A stretch of 64,000 nt of DNA from Nocardioides sp. R-C-SC26 (lineage in GTDB: Bacteria > Actinomycetota > Actinomycetes > Propionibacteriales > Nocardioidaceae). The stretch covers positions 93,408 to 157,407 of the forward strand of contig NZ_JAHRHK010000009.1 in NCBI RefSeq assembly GCF_021246465.1, written 5' to 3'. Each line of letters starts with the position of its first letter. Positions within the stretch are counted from its first letter, which is position 1. The translations under genes were made by a program, and so were the position numbers. A model generated the notes under the pieces. It saw only the letters and a list, made by a program, of their open reading frames with translations. It was not told where the DNA came from and searched no databases. This document shows positions 50,062-58,956 of this stretch, one piece after another.

Positions 50062-51312
50062 GTGTCACCTACCGACGTCGACGCCGCGGGCGAGCTGCTC
50101 GGGCGCGTGCTGGCCCCGACGCCGCTGCAGCGCAGCGAGAGGCTCTCGGCCCTGGTGGGCGCCGAGGTGTGGCTCAAGCGCGAGGACCTCCAGCCCGTGC
50201 GCTCCTACAAGGTGCGCGGCGCCTACGCCCTCATCGCCGGCCTGGACGACGACGCGCGCGCCCGCGGGGTGACCTGCGCGAGTGCGGGCAACCACGCGCA
50301 GGGAGTCGCACTGGCCTGCGCGCGGGCGGGCGTGCACGCGCGGGTGCACCTGCCGCGCACGACGCCCCGCCAGAAGCGCGAACGGGTGGCGGCGTTCGGC
50401 GGCGACTTCGTCGAGGTCGTCGTGATCGGCGACAGCTACGACGACGCCGCGGCCGCGAGCCGCGCGTACGCCGACGCCACCGGCGCCACCGAAGTCCCCG
50501 CCTTCGACGACCCCCGGATCATCGCCGGCCAGGGCACCGTGGCCACCGAGCTCCTGGGCCAGGCACAGGCGCTCGGGCTGCGGCCCGATCTGGTCGTCGT
50601 GCCTGTCGGCGGGGGTGGCCTGATCGCCGGAATGCTACCCGTGCTCGCCGAGCGGGCTCCCGACGCCCGCGTCGTCGCCGCGGAGCCGGCCAGAGCGGCG
50701 AGCATGGCGGCCGCGGTCGAGGCGGGCGGTCCGGTCGACCTCGTCGAGCTCGACGGCTTCGTCGACGGCGCCGCCGTCCGTCGCGTCGGCGCGCACACCT
50801 ACGACGTCGTCGCCCGGCATCGCCCGCAGATGGCGGCCGTGCCCGAGGGCCTGATCTGCGTCGAGATGCTTGATCTCTATCAGACCGAGGGGATCATCGC
50901 CGAGCCTGCCGGAGCTCTCGCCCCGGCGGCCCTGCGGCTCGACACGGTCGACGTCGTGCCCGGCAGCACCGTGGTCGCCGTCGTCTCCGGCGGCAACAAC
51001 GACGTCAGCCGCTATGCCGACGTCGTCGAACGCGCGCTGGTGCACGAGGGCCTCAAGCACTACTTCCTCGTCGAGTTTCCCCAGGAGCCCGGCGCGCTGC
51101 GACGCTTCCTCGACGAGGTGCTCGGCCCGGACGACGACATCACGCTCTTCGAGTACGTCAAGCGCAACAACCGCGAGACCGGACCGGCGCTGGTGGGCAT
51201 CGAACTCAGCCGTGCCGACGATCTGGCCGGCCTGATGGACCGGATGGCCGTCTCCCCGGTCGTCGTCGAGCCCGTCGAGCCCGACAGCCCGCTCTTCCGC
51301 TTCGTGCAGTAG
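50062..51312 (+). CDS. ilvA: Threonine ammonia-lyase (biosynthetic type)
   Basis: A 416-residue PLP enzyme. LQPVRSYKVRGAYALIA holds the PLP lysine (Lys50), SAGNHAQGVALACA is the substrate-side loop, and VVPVGGGGLIAGMLPVLA binds the PLP phosphate. The C-terminal ~85 residues (VEFPQEPGALRRFLDEVL, VGIELSRADDLAGLMDRM) are an ACT-like regulatory domain. Reaction: threonine to 2-oxobutanoate and ammonia, first step of isoleucine synthesis. The single ACT-like region fits the shorter actinobacterial form. A GTG start at 50062 is preceded by GATAGAGCG without a ribosome site. It ends close to the convergent secreted-protein gene. Confidence 0.92.
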   Translation: MSPTDVDAAGELLGRVLAPTPLQRSERLSALVGAEVWLKREDLQPVRSYKVRGAYALIAGLDDDARARGVTCASAGNHAQGVALACARAGVHARVHLPRTTPRQKRERVAAFGGDFVEVVVIGDSYDDAAAASRAYADATGATEVPAFDDPRIIAGQGTVATELLGQAQALGLRPDLVVVPVGGGGLIAGMLPVLAERAPDARVVAAEPARAASMAAAVEAGGPVDLVELDGFVDGAAVRRVGAHTYDVVARHRPQMAAVPEGLICVEMLDLYQTEGIIAEPAGALAPAALRLDTVDVVPGSTVVAVVSGGNNDVSRYADVVERALVHEGLKHYFLVEFPQEPGALRRFLDEVLGPDDDITLFEYVKRNNRETGPALVGIELSRADDLAGLMDRMAVSPVVVEPVEPDSPLFRFVQ

Positions 51313-51324
51313 CTCGGCCGAGGG

Positions 51325-51350
51325 AGTTTCACCGGGTAGCCGGTGAAACT
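51325..51350. repeat. Third copy of the ACCGGGTAnCCGGT palindrome
   Basis: AGTTTCACCGG (51325-51335) and CCGGTGAAACT (51340-51350) with a 4-base GTAG loop. It sits between two convergent stop codons (51312 and 51353), a natural position for a two-way terminator. Confidence 0.75.
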
Positions 51351-51352
51351 GC

Positions 51353-52975
51353 TCAACACCGCCCGGCCGGGACCCCGCCGTCGCGGATCTCCATGACCGC
51401 GTCGAGCAGCGTTCCGGTGTCGGGGACGGCGAGCGCATCGGGCCGCGGCGGCGCACCGTCGGCCGTGAGCTGCCAGCACTGCACCCGGAACCGCAGACGG
51501 GTCGCCGTCACCTCGATCGGCGCCACGGTGAACCGTCCGTCCAGGTGGCGCGCGACCCAGCTGCGCGCGGCCGGCCACAGGTCGGCGCGGCTCGACGGCG
51601 GCAGCTCGATCGCGGCGTTGTAGAGCCGCGGAACGTCGTCCAGCCCGACGGCGCGCGGATGCTGGCGCAGCGCGTCGTACGCCCAGAGCCTCAGCGCGAG
51701 CCAGCGGCCGCCGACGCGCACCCGCAGCGGGGTCGGCGTGCAGGCCCAGTCGAACGAGCCGATCTCCGCGGGCGCACCGGCGAGGGAACCGAGGAATCGC
51801 ACCGTCTGCGGACGCACGGTGTCGGACCCGCGGAGCGGCAGTCGCCGGCCGAGCTGGACCCGCCCGGGGTGGAAGCTCCACCGCTGACCGGCGAGCGGCC
51901 TGGTCCACACCCCCGTGCGGCCCTGCCAGCGCGCCGCGACCCGCAGCTCACGCTGCGCGGCGTCCAACCCTGTCCTCACGATCGACACCTGGTCGGTGAT
52001 CGGGCCGGGCGGTGGAGCCTGGCGCTCCCAGCCGGGAGCCGGCAGCTGCCAACGCGAGTCGCGCGGTCCGAGCCCGGTCTGCCAGGTGTAGGAGCCGAAG
52101 ATGGGGTTGGCTCCGCTGATGTCGAAGTCGTAGAGCCGGGTGTGCAGCGAGCCGTCGCGTGCCACGGCGAACACCGTGGATCCGCTCGCATCCAGGTTCG
52201 CGAGCCGCGTGGACCCGTCGTCGGGCGTGCAGACCTCGCGGCTGCGATCGGAGGGGAGCCACGGGTCGAGGTAGGTGATCCGCCGGCCGCCGTCGCGCAG
52301 GAGGTAGTACGTCGCCACGCCGATCGGCTGGTGTCGCCGACCCGCGACGTCGGTGAAGGTCTCCGGGGCCGCGAACTCCGAGGCGGCGGCAGCCGTGACG
52401 TCGCGCCAGATCCGCACCCCCGCACCTATCCAGAGGTAGGGGCCCCAGCGCCAGGTCCACCTCTCCGGGGAGAGGTCGTTGCCGGGCATGTCGTTGCTGT
52501 AGACCTGACCGTCGGCGGTCTGCACGGTCAGCAGGCGGTTGTCCGCGCTGACGTGGGCGACCCGTCCGGCCAGGCAGGCCGGCAGGACGACCCGGCGCCA
52601 CCGCTCGCCTGGACCGACGACGCCCCGCTCGGCCGGTGCGACGAAGAGATCGCCGTCGCGCAGCGCGAAGGCCCAGGTGTTGCTGATCGCGTGCCGACCG
52701 TCCTTGAACCAGACGCGGCGCGGGAGCGGCCGATCGGCGACCGGGCCGAGGCCGCCGATGCCGTCGGACGCGAGTTCCTGGGAGAGCACCGGGAGCGTCG
52801 TCCCGACGCCGTAGAGGCCCGTCGTGCCCGCGGCCAACGGCAGGCACAGTGGGTTCAACGGCGGCGCGGCCTGCGACGGGTTCGCCGCGAGCACGACCGG
52901 TGCGGAGACACCGATCGCGAGCAGAGCGGTGGCTGCCGCGATGCGGCGTCGGCTGCGTGGGCTCGGGCGGGGCAC
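51353..52975 (-). CDS. Secreted protein of unknown function
   Basis: A 540-residue protein with an N-terminal export signal (about residues 1-38, SPRSRRRIAAATALLAIGVSAPVVLAANPSQAAP). The mature part is rich in beta-strand patterns with many Trp and Asp (WAFALRDGDLFVAP, VSADNRLLTVQTADGQVYSND, STVFAVARDGSLHTRLYDFDI), suggesting a beta-propeller-like fold with irregular blades. The last 150 residues end in HLDGRFTVAPIEVTATRLRFRVQCWQL, perhaps a separate domain. Three cysteines are visible near CLPLAAG, PACLAG and CTPDDG. I do not recognise a family. It starts at GTG 52975, 54 bp after the stop of the next unknown gene, so the two may be one operon. Confidence 0.7.
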   Translation of the reverse strand: MPRPSPRSRRRIAAATALLAIGVSAPVVLAANPSQAAPPLNPLCLPLAAGTTGLYGVGTTLPVLSQELASDGIGGLGPVADRPLPRRVWFKDGRHAISNTWAFALRDGDLFVAPAERGVVGPGERWRRVVLPACLAGRVAHVSADNRLLTVQTADGQVYSNDMPGNDLSPERWTWRWGPYLWIGAGVRIWRDVTAAAASEFAAPETFTDVAGRRHQPIGVATYYLLRDGGRRITYLDPWLPSDRSREVCTPDDGSTRLANLDASGSTVFAVARDGSLHTRLYDFDISGANPIFGSYTWQTGLGPRDSRWQLPAPGWERQAPPPGPITDQVSIVRTGLDAAQRELRVAARWQGRTGVWTRPLAGQRWSFHPGRVQLGRRLPLRGSDTVRPQTVRFLGSLAGAPAEIGSFDWACTPTPLRVRVGGRWLALRLWAYDALRQHPRAVGLDDVPRLYNAAIELPPSSRADLWPAARSWVARHLDGRFTVAPIEVTATRLRFRVQCWQLTADGAPPRPDALAVPDTGTLLDAVMEIRDGGVPAGRC

Positions 52976-53029
52976 GCGGGCTCAACGAGCCACACCCCCC
53001 GGCGTTCCGCCGGATCAGGCGGGGCGGGG

Positions 53030-53641
53030 TCAGGCCGGTGTCGCCACCGTCGTCGTCACCGTGGTGACCGACGGCGTCGGCGGCGTGGAGGAGAAGCCGA
53101 ACCGGGGCGGCGGCGACACCGGGGCGAGGCTCCCGAGGTCGACGCCGTCCAGAACGCCCACGGCGGAGGTGACGTGCCGGTGGCCGGTCGCGCCGTACCA
53201 CTCCCGCCGTCCCCCGCCGGCGCTCCCACGCGTGCGGACGCCACGCAGCAGCACCCGTGCGACCGGATCCGTCAGGGCGCACCACCAGGGTGCGCGGGCG
53301 ACCGGCCCGGGCACGAGCACCAACAGCCGGCCGAGCCAGGTGCGCCGTCCGATCGCGAGCTCGAGCCGCAGGGAGTCGGCATCGATGCTCCAGCGCCCTG
53401 CCTCCGCGCGGACCGTCACCGACTCCACGCGCACCTCGTCGAAGGAGTAGGTCGCTGCCACGTAGTCGGCCACCTCGTGCGAGGGCGCCAGCAGCAGCCG
53501 GTGTCCGTCGGCGCGTTCGACCATCACGTCGGCGAACGTCCCGAACGGGCTGCGCACCCATCGCCCCACGACCACGCGCACCCCCGACGTCGTCCCGACC
53601 CCCGCGATCGCGCCGTCGAACCGGTCACGTCGCTGCGTCAC
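53030..53641 (-). CDS. Conserved-looking protein of unknown function
   Basis: A 203-residue protein starting at GTG 53641, 13 bp after the acyl-CoA dehydrogenase stop; GAGGAC precedes it. Residues 20-120 have regular beta patterns (VRVVVGRWVRSPFGTFADVMVERADGHRLLLAPS, VRVESVTVRAEAGRWSIDADSLRLELAIG), then a basic stretch with WCALTDPVARVLLRGVRTRGSAGGG and REWYGATGHRHVT, and a Thr/Val/Pro-rich tail that ends VTTTVATPA. No signal peptide or membrane segment is clear. I do not know the family. Its tight spacing to the dehydrogenase gene suggests co-transcription. Confidence 0.6.
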   Translation of the reverse strand: MTQRRDRFDGAIAGVGTTSGVRVVVGRWVRSPFGTFADVMVERADGHRLLLAPSHEVADYVAATYSFDEVRVESVTVRAEAGRWSIDADSLRLELAIGRRTWLGRLLVLVPGPVARAPWWCALTDPVARVLLRGVRTRGSAGGGRREWYGATGHRHVTSAVGVLDGVDLGSLAPVSPPPRFGFSSTPPTPSVTTVTTTVATPA

Positions 53642-53654
53642 CGCCCAGCCGTCC

Positions 53655-54869
53655 TCAGCGGATCGGTGCGCCGGAGATGGTGCGGGCGATGACGAGACGC
53701 TGGATCTCCGAGGTGCCCTCGAAGATCGTGTAGATCTTCGCGTCGCGCGACCAGCGCTCGACGGGGTACTCGCGGGTGAAGCCGTTGCCGCCGAGGATCT
53801 GCATCGCCTTCTCGGTCACCTTGATCGCGGTCTCGCCGGCCATCAGCTTCGACATCGAGCCCTCGGCCGCGACGAACGGGCGGCCCGCGGCCGCCATCCA
53901 GGCCGCGCGCCACACCAGCAGTCGGGAGGCGTCGATGGAGGTCTTCATGTCGGCCAGCGCGAACGCGATGGCCTGGTTCTCGATGATCGGCTTGCCGAAC
54001 TGCTCGCGGGTCTTGGCGTAGTCCAGCGCGACCTCGTAGGCCGCCCGGGCGATGCCGATCGCCTGCGCACCGACGGCGGGCCGGGTGCGCTCGAACGTCG
54101 CCATGCTGGCGTTGCCCCGGGCGCCCGACCCCTCGCGCGCGCGGGCGAGCCGCTCGTCGAGCTTCTCCTTGCCGCCGAGCAGGCAGGACCCGGGAACGCG
54201 CACGTTGTCGAGCACGACCTCGGCGGTGTGGCTGGCTCGGATGCCGTGCTTGTGGAACTTCTGGCCCTGGGCGAGGCCCGCGGTACCCGGCGGCACGATG
54301 AAGCTGGCCTGACCCCGGGTCTTCAGGTCGGGGTCGACGACGGCGGTGACGACGTGCACGTCGGCCAGACCACCGTTGGTGGCCCAGGTCTTGGTGCCGT
54401 TGATGATCCACTCGTCGGTGGCCTCGTCGTAGCGCGCCCGGGTGCGCATCGAGCCGACGTCGGAGCCGGCGTCGGGCTCGGAGGAGCAGAACGCGGCGAG
54501 CTTGAGGTCGCCCGGTGAGCCGAACATCTGCGGCACCCACTCCAGCACCTGCTCGGGCGTGCCGTTGGCGCTGACGCCGGCCGCGGCGAGCGCGGTGCCG
54601 ACGATGGCCAGACCGATCCCGGCGTCGCCCCAGAAGATCTCCTCCATCGCGACCGGGATGCCGAGCCCCGTCTCGTCGAAGCCCTGGGTGGCGAAGAAGT
54701 CCATCGAGTAGATGCCCGCCTGGGCCGCCTCCTCGACGATGGGCCAGGGGAACTCCTCGCGCTCGTCCCATTCGGACGCCGCGGGGCGGATGACGTCGGC
54801 AGCGAAGGTGTGCAGCCAGTCGCGCAGCTCGACGTGGTCGGGGGTCAGCTCGAAGCTAGGAGTGGTCAC
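53655..54869 (-). CDS. Acyl-CoA dehydrogenase
   Basis: A 404-residue flavoprotein. N-terminal helical domain (LRDWLHTFAADVIRPAASEWD, WPIVEEAAQAGIYSMDFF), FAD-binding stretch LKLAAFCSSEPDAGSDVGSMRTRA, INGTKTWATNGGLADVHVV, and the C-terminal QILGGNGFTREYPVERWSRDAKIYTIFEGTSEIQRLVIARTI, which contains the catalytic Glu region (FEGTSEIQ). It oxidises an acyl-CoA to the 2-enoyl-CoA; chain length cannot be read from sequence. GTG 54869 follows TAGCCT by 7 bases, a leaderless arrangement. Confidence 0.92.
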   Translation of the reverse strand: MTTPSFELTPDHVELRDWLHTFAADVIRPAASEWDEREEFPWPIVEEAAQAGIYSMDFFATQGFDETGLGIPVAMEEIFWGDAGIGLAIVGTALAAAGVSANGTPEQVLEWVPQMFGSPGDLKLAAFCSSEPDAGSDVGSMRTRARYDEATDEWIINGTKTWATNGGLADVHVVTAVVDPDLKTRGQASFIVPPGTAGLAQGQKFHKHGIRASHTAEVVLDNVRVPGSCLLGGKEKLDERLARAREGSGARGNASMATFERTRPAVGAQAIGIARAAYEVALDYAKTREQFGKPIIENQAIAFALADMKTSIDASRLLVWRAAWMAAAGRPFVAAEGSMSKLMAGETAIKVTEKAMQILGGNGFTREYPVERWSRDAKIYTIFEGTSEIQRLVIARTISGAPIR

Positions 54870-54968
54870 GACACCGAGGCTACCGGCGAGTAGCGCCACC
54901 CGGGGTGGGTTCCACCGAGCCCCTGCCGGCTCGGCGGCACCCGGCGTGCGCGGACCCGGGGACGTCGG

Positions 54969-56441
54969 TCAGTACGGCGTCGGACCGCCGGACACGTACG
55001 GCGGCGGGGTGGCGGCCGGCGGGGTGTCGTAGGTGATGATCCGGTCGCGTACGGCCTGGAAGTCCTGCCCCACGTTGTCGTCCACGCCCGACACGTCCTG
55101 CCAGATCGCCCGCAACATCTCCGCGGCCCACTGCATCTCGTTGGCGGTCTCGCGGATCTCCTCCTCCAATTGGAGGGAGGCGATGAAGTACTCCTGCGAC
55201 GATCCGTAGATGCCGGTGCCGATCCGGGAGTCGCGCGCCCAGCTCTGGTACCCCGGGACTCGCTCGAGCGCCGTCCAGGCCTGGCCCATCTCGTAGGCGA
55301 GGTCCTTCTCCAGCAGGTCGGCGGCGTTCGCGATGTTGTCGGCGTTCACGACGACGCCCGGCGTGATGAAGTCGTCGACACCGGTGGCGCTGTAGGTCTG
55401 CTCCGGACGCGCCAGCCGGAACGCCTCCTGGTCGAGACCGCCACTCGGGCGAGCCGCCGGCGTCTGGTCGAGCAGCGACTTCAGGTTCTCCAGGCCCTTC
55501 TCGATGTCGCCCTCGACGGTGCGGCTGCGGTCCTGGAGGTCGGACACGGCGCTGTTCATCTTGGCGATGACGTCGTGCGGCGACCGTGCGGCGAGGTCGT
55601 TGGGCTCGGCCGCCTCACCGCCGAACGTGTCGACCAGCAGGCCGGTGACGCTCATCCCCGTGCTCACCGGTCCGGTGATGACGCTGAACGCCGGGAACCA
55701 GCCGAGCACCGTGTTGACGGTGCCGACCACCGACATCGCCGCCTTCACGTCGCCGACCGTGATGCCCCCGCAGCCGTTGAAGGCCTCGATCGCGCTGTGG
55801 GCGAGCTCCACCGCATCCGAACGCAGCCGGCGGAAGAACTCCGACTGCTGGTAGAGGCTGATCCGCAGCACCTCGCACGCCAGCGCCTGGTTGCCGACCA
55901 CGACGGTGAAGACGTTGAGGTATTGGGAGAACGCATCGGCCGCGGCTCCCTGCCAGGTCTTCAGCGTCTGCGCGACGTCGGTCGCGAGTGCGAGGGTGCT
56001 GTTGCCCTCGTAGTCGATGCTCGACGGCGCGTCGCTCGAACCGTCTCCGGCGCCTCGCGACCCCGATGCGGAGAGCTGCATCAGCGCGAGCCGGACGTCG
56101 TCGGCCTTGCTCTCGAAGATGCCCTCGTGCGGGAGGCCGAGGAGCGAGTCGAAGATCGGCGGGATCTGCTCCTCCATCAGTCGGTAGATGTCGCCGATCG
56201 ACTGCACCTGCTCGGGGAAGCCGTCGGGGCCGACGTAGTTGGGGAGCGGGTCGTCGGGGTACTGCCCCGAGCCCGGACCGGGCACCGAGTACTCCTCCGG
56301 ACCACCGCTGGCGGAGTAGCCGCCCGAGGAGTTCTGGTAGTACCCGTTGATCCTCAGGACCGCCTGGCAGGCGGCCTCGACGACCTCCTCGATGAGCCCC
56401 TCGAGCCGCCAGTACTCCCCGCTGTAGTCCGCATCCGTCAC
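54969..56441 (-). CDS. WXG100-like protein, possible type VII secretion substrate
   Basis: A 490-residue acidic protein with long amphipathic helices and no signal peptide. Residues ~155-240 contain LATDVAQTLKTWQGAAADAFSQYLNVF, a W-x-G turn between two helices as in WXG100/ESX proteins. A Gly/Ala-rich hydrophobic part (AAMSVVGTVNTVLGWFPAFSVITGPVSTGMSVTGLLVD) and a second helical unit (EYFIASLQLEEEIRETANEMQWAAEMLRAIWQDVSG) follow; the Pro-rich tail PPPYVSGGPTPY ends it. This resembles large ESX/LXG-type substrates, but no T7SS gene is in the window. GTG 56441 follows GAGGAGGAG by about 8 bases. Function not assigned. Confidence 0.65.
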   Translation of the reverse strand: MTDADYSGEYWRLEGLIEEVVEAACQAVLRINGYYQNSSGGYSASGGPEEYSVPGPGSGQYPDDPLPNYVGPDGFPEQVQSIGDIYRLMEEQIPPIFDSLLGLPHEGIFESKADDVRLALMQLSASGSRGAGDGSSDAPSSIDYEGNSTLALATDVAQTLKTWQGAAADAFSQYLNVFTVVVGNQALACEVLRISLYQQSEFFRRLRSDAVELAHSAIEAFNGCGGITVGDVKAAMSVVGTVNTVLGWFPAFSVITGPVSTGMSVTGLLVDTFGGEAAEPNDLAARSPHDVIAKMNSAVSDLQDRSRTVEGDIEKGLENLKSLLDQTPAARPSGGLDQEAFRLARPEQTYSATGVDDFITPGVVVNADNIANAADLLEKDLAYEMGQAWTALERVPGYQSWARDSRIGTGIYGSSQEYFIASLQLEEEIRETANEMQWAAEMLRAIWQDVSGVDDNVGQDFQAVRDRIITYDTPPAATPPPYVSGGPTPY

Positions 56442-56532
56442 CGTCGTCTCCTCCTCGCACGCCGAGTCGTGTCTGACGACGACGATTCCCTGAGGAGAGG
56501 AGGAGAAACGTGCCCCGGGTCGATCGGAGCGA

Positions 56533-58467
56533 TCAGGCCGAGCCGGCGAGCCACTCCGCGTAGGCATCGAAGGTGTAGGGCCGGCCCAGGAAGTCGCTGA
56601 CCAGGTCGGCTGCGTCGCGACGCCCGCCGGGCTCCAGGATGCGGGAGCGGTAGCGGTGCGCGACCTCGGTCGCGAACAGGTCGTCGGCGTCGAAGGCGCT
56701 GAAGAGGTCCTTCGCGATCACCAGCGACCAGGTGTAGGTGTAGTACGCCGAGCTGTAGCCACCCAGGTGGCCGAAGTTGGCGAAGAAGTGGGTGCCCTCG
56801 AGATAGGGCCACGGGGAGTAGCGCTCCTGCAGTTCCACCATGCGCGCCGTCAGGTCGGCGGGGCGTTCGAGATGGAAGAGGTAGGAGACGGCGGCGTAGA
56901 ACATCTGCACGCGCACCCGGTAGCCGACACCGAAGTCCTCGCTGCGGCGCATCGCGGCCACCAGCGCGGCCGGGATCGCCTCGCCGTCGGCGTTGGTGGC
57001 GAAGGAGGCCAGGATCTCGGCGTCCCAGGCCCACTCCTCGAGCATCTGGCTGGGCGCCTCGACGAAGTCCCACTCCGTGGCGACGCCGGCGAAGCGCGAC
57101 CAGGCGCCGTGCCCACCCAGGACATGGTGCACCAGGTGGCCGAACTCGTGGAACAGCGTGACGACGTGGTCGTGCTCCATCAGCCCGCGGGAGAAGTTGC
57201 AGACCAGCACGCCCTCGGGAAGCTGACGGCCCGCGACGCCGTCGGTGAGGGTGAACTGCGCCGCGTGACCGTACTTGCCCGAGCGCGGGTGCAGGTCGAG
57301 GTAGATGCGACCCAGCTCGGCGCCCGACGTCGCGTCTCGGACGTCGTAGACCGTGACGTCCTCGTGCCAGGTCACCACGTCGGGCACCTCGACGTAGGTC
57401 AGGCCGAGGAGGCGGCCGGTGACGTCGAGCAGCCCTTGGCGCACCTTCTCGAAGGAGAAGTACCGGCGCACCTGCTGGGCGTCGACGTCGTACTGCTCGC
57501 GGCGCACGAGCTCCTCGTAGTGCAGCGCGTCGGACGGCGAGATGCGGGTCGCCCCGGGCACGTCGCGCACGTACCGCTCGAGCAGCACCGCGAGGTCGCG
57601 CTCCATCGGCTCCTGGGCGGCGTCGGCGATCTTCTCGATGAACTCCCCGATCGCCGGACCCGTGCCGATCATCTTGACCTCGGCGTCGTAGCTGGGCCAG
57701 TCGGCATACCCGACGAGGGTCGCCAGCTCGTGGCGCAGGTCGAAGAGCTCGCGCAGCAGTGCGTCGTTGGCGGGCCAGCCGCGGTCGAGGAACGCCAGGG
57801 TCATGTCGCGCCGCAACTCGGCGTCCTCGGCGAACATCCGCACCGGCAGCGCGTCGGGGTAGTCGGTGGTGAGCGTGACCAGACCGTCGTCCTCGGCCGG
57901 ATGCTCGGCCACGAAGTCCTCGGGGAGCCCGGCGAGCCGCTCCGCCGCCACGCGGACGGTGCGGACGTCGTCGCGCACGACCTTGCTGAACTCCTGGTCG
58001 ACCTCGGTGATGCGCGCGCGGATCTCGGCGATCCGGCGCCGGGTCGGCTCGTCGCGGTCGACGCCCGCCCGGGTGAAGTCGCGTCGCACCTTCTCCAGCA
58101 GCCGGGTGGCGTCGGCGTCCAAGCCCTCGGCCGAGAGGCCGGCGAAGAGCGCGTAGAGCTCGGCGTCGAGGCTCAGCTCGGTGACCACGCGGTCGACGTC
58201 CTGCTCGGCGCCCTCGGCGGTCGTGCGCACCGCCTCGTCGGGGTGCACGTTGCCGTAGAGCGAGCCCATCGCCGCGACGTTGCCCAGGTGCAGCATCAGC
58301 GCATCCCAGGTCTGCAGCACCGCGAGCGCCTCGGACGGCGGTGCCTCGCGCAGTTCCTGCGCCAGAGCGGCGGCCGCGGCCAGACCCGCCTCGGCGCGGT
58401 CTGCGACCCACGCCTGGGCGGCGTCGTCGGCGGGCAGGGTCAGCGGGGTGAGTGGTGCGTCGGTCAC
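56533..58467 (-). CDS. M3 family metallopeptidase (oligopeptidase / peptidyl-dipeptidase type)
   Basis: A 644-residue zinc peptidase. HDHVVTLFHEFGHLVHHVLGG carries HExxH (about residue 440), and VEAPSQMLEEWAWD supplies the third zinc ligand, as in the thimet oligopeptidase/Dcp family. Upstream, YDVDAQQVRRYFSFEKVRQGLLDVTGRLLGL and downstream GYSSAYYTYTWSLVIAKDLFSAFD are family landmarks. It degrades short peptides in the cytoplasm. GTG 58467 follows TAGTGT by 7 bases. The gene is divergent from a small monooxygenase gene across an inverted repeat. Confidence 0.92.
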   Translation of the reverse strand: MTDAPLTPLTLPADDAAQAWVADRAEAGLAAAAALAQELREAPPSEALAVLQTWDALMLHLGNVAAMGSLYGNVHPDEAVRTTAEGAEQDVDRVVTELSLDAELYALFAGLSAEGLDADATRLLEKVRRDFTRAGVDRDEPTRRRIAEIRARITEVDQEFSKVVRDDVRTVRVAAERLAGLPEDFVAEHPAEDDGLVTLTTDYPDALPVRMFAEDAELRRDMTLAFLDRGWPANDALLRELFDLRHELATLVGYADWPSYDAEVKMIGTGPAIGEFIEKIADAAQEPMERDLAVLLERYVRDVPGATRISPSDALHYEELVRREQYDVDAQQVRRYFSFEKVRQGLLDVTGRLLGLTYVEVPDVVTWHEDVTVYDVRDATSGAELGRIYLDLHPRSGKYGHAAQFTLTDGVAGRQLPEGVLVCNFSRGLMEHDHVVTLFHEFGHLVHHVLGGHGAWSRFAGVATEWDFVEAPSQMLEEWAWDAEILASFATNADGEAIPAALVAAMRRSEDFGVGYRVRVQMFYAAVSYLFHLERPADLTARMVELQERYSPWPYLEGTHFFANFGHLGGYSSAYYTYTWSLVIAKDLFSAFDADDLFATEVAHRYRSRILEPGGRRDAADLVSDFLGRPYTFDAYAEWLAGSA

Positions 58468-58504
58468 GTCGTCGACACTAGCCCCGCCCCGCGGGGCGTT
58501 CGGA

Positions 58505-58581
58505 GGGGATAGCCGTCCGAAATCGAACCGTTCCGGGTCAGACACGCCGCGTACCCGTTCGGAAGCGGCCGCGCTATCCCC
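58505..58581. promoter_or_regulatory. Divergent promoter region with mirrored GGGGATAGC boxes
   Basis: GGGGATAGC (58505-58513) and GCTATCCCC (58573-58581) are exact inverses 59 bp apart, in the gap between divergent M3 peptidase and monooxygenase genes. Each gives GCTATCCCC on the strand of the gene it faces, containing a TATCCC box that could be a -10. TTCGGA at 58500 and 58559 accompany each. Confidence 0.4.
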
Positions 58582-58593
58582 GGCAGCCCGAGA

Positions 58594-58956
58594 ATGGTCG
58601 ACATGAGGACTCCCGAGGTCGGCCAGGTCGTCACGGTGTTCCGCAATCGGCTGCATCCGGAGTCGGTCGAGGCCTACACCGCCGACCTGCAGGTCGTGGC
58701 CGAGCTCGCCCGGTCGATGCCGGGGTTCGTCGAGACCAAGACCTTCGTCGCCGACGACGGCGAGCGCTGCACCGTGGTGACCTTCGCCGACGTCGAGTCC
58801 CACCGCGCGTGGCGCGAGCACCCGCGACACCGCCGGGCCCAGCGCGCCGGGGTCGAGTCCTACTACGCGGAGTACTCGATCGCGGTCGGCACCACGAGCT
58901 ACGGCAGCGGGTTCTCCCGCGCCGACGACGACTCCGCCGGCGGACCGGCCAGCTGA
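58594..58956 (+). CDS. Antibiotic biosynthesis monooxygenase (ABM) domain protein
   Basis: A 120-residue dimeric alpha/beta barrel protein. [67 protein letters not shown] is the typical ABM pattern: strand, helix, MPGF, strand, and W..HP in the last helix. Such proteins act in quinone or heme-related oxidation or are of unknown use. An in-frame ATG at 58603 could also serve as start. The final 58 bases (58899-58956) overlap the convergent sigma-factor gene end. Confidence 0.85.
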   Translation: MVDMRTPEVGQVVTVFRNRLHPESVEAYTADLQVVAELARSMPGFVETKTFVADDGERCTVVTFADVESHRAWREHPRHRRAQRAGVESYYAEYSIAVGTTSYGSGFSRADDDSAGGPAS

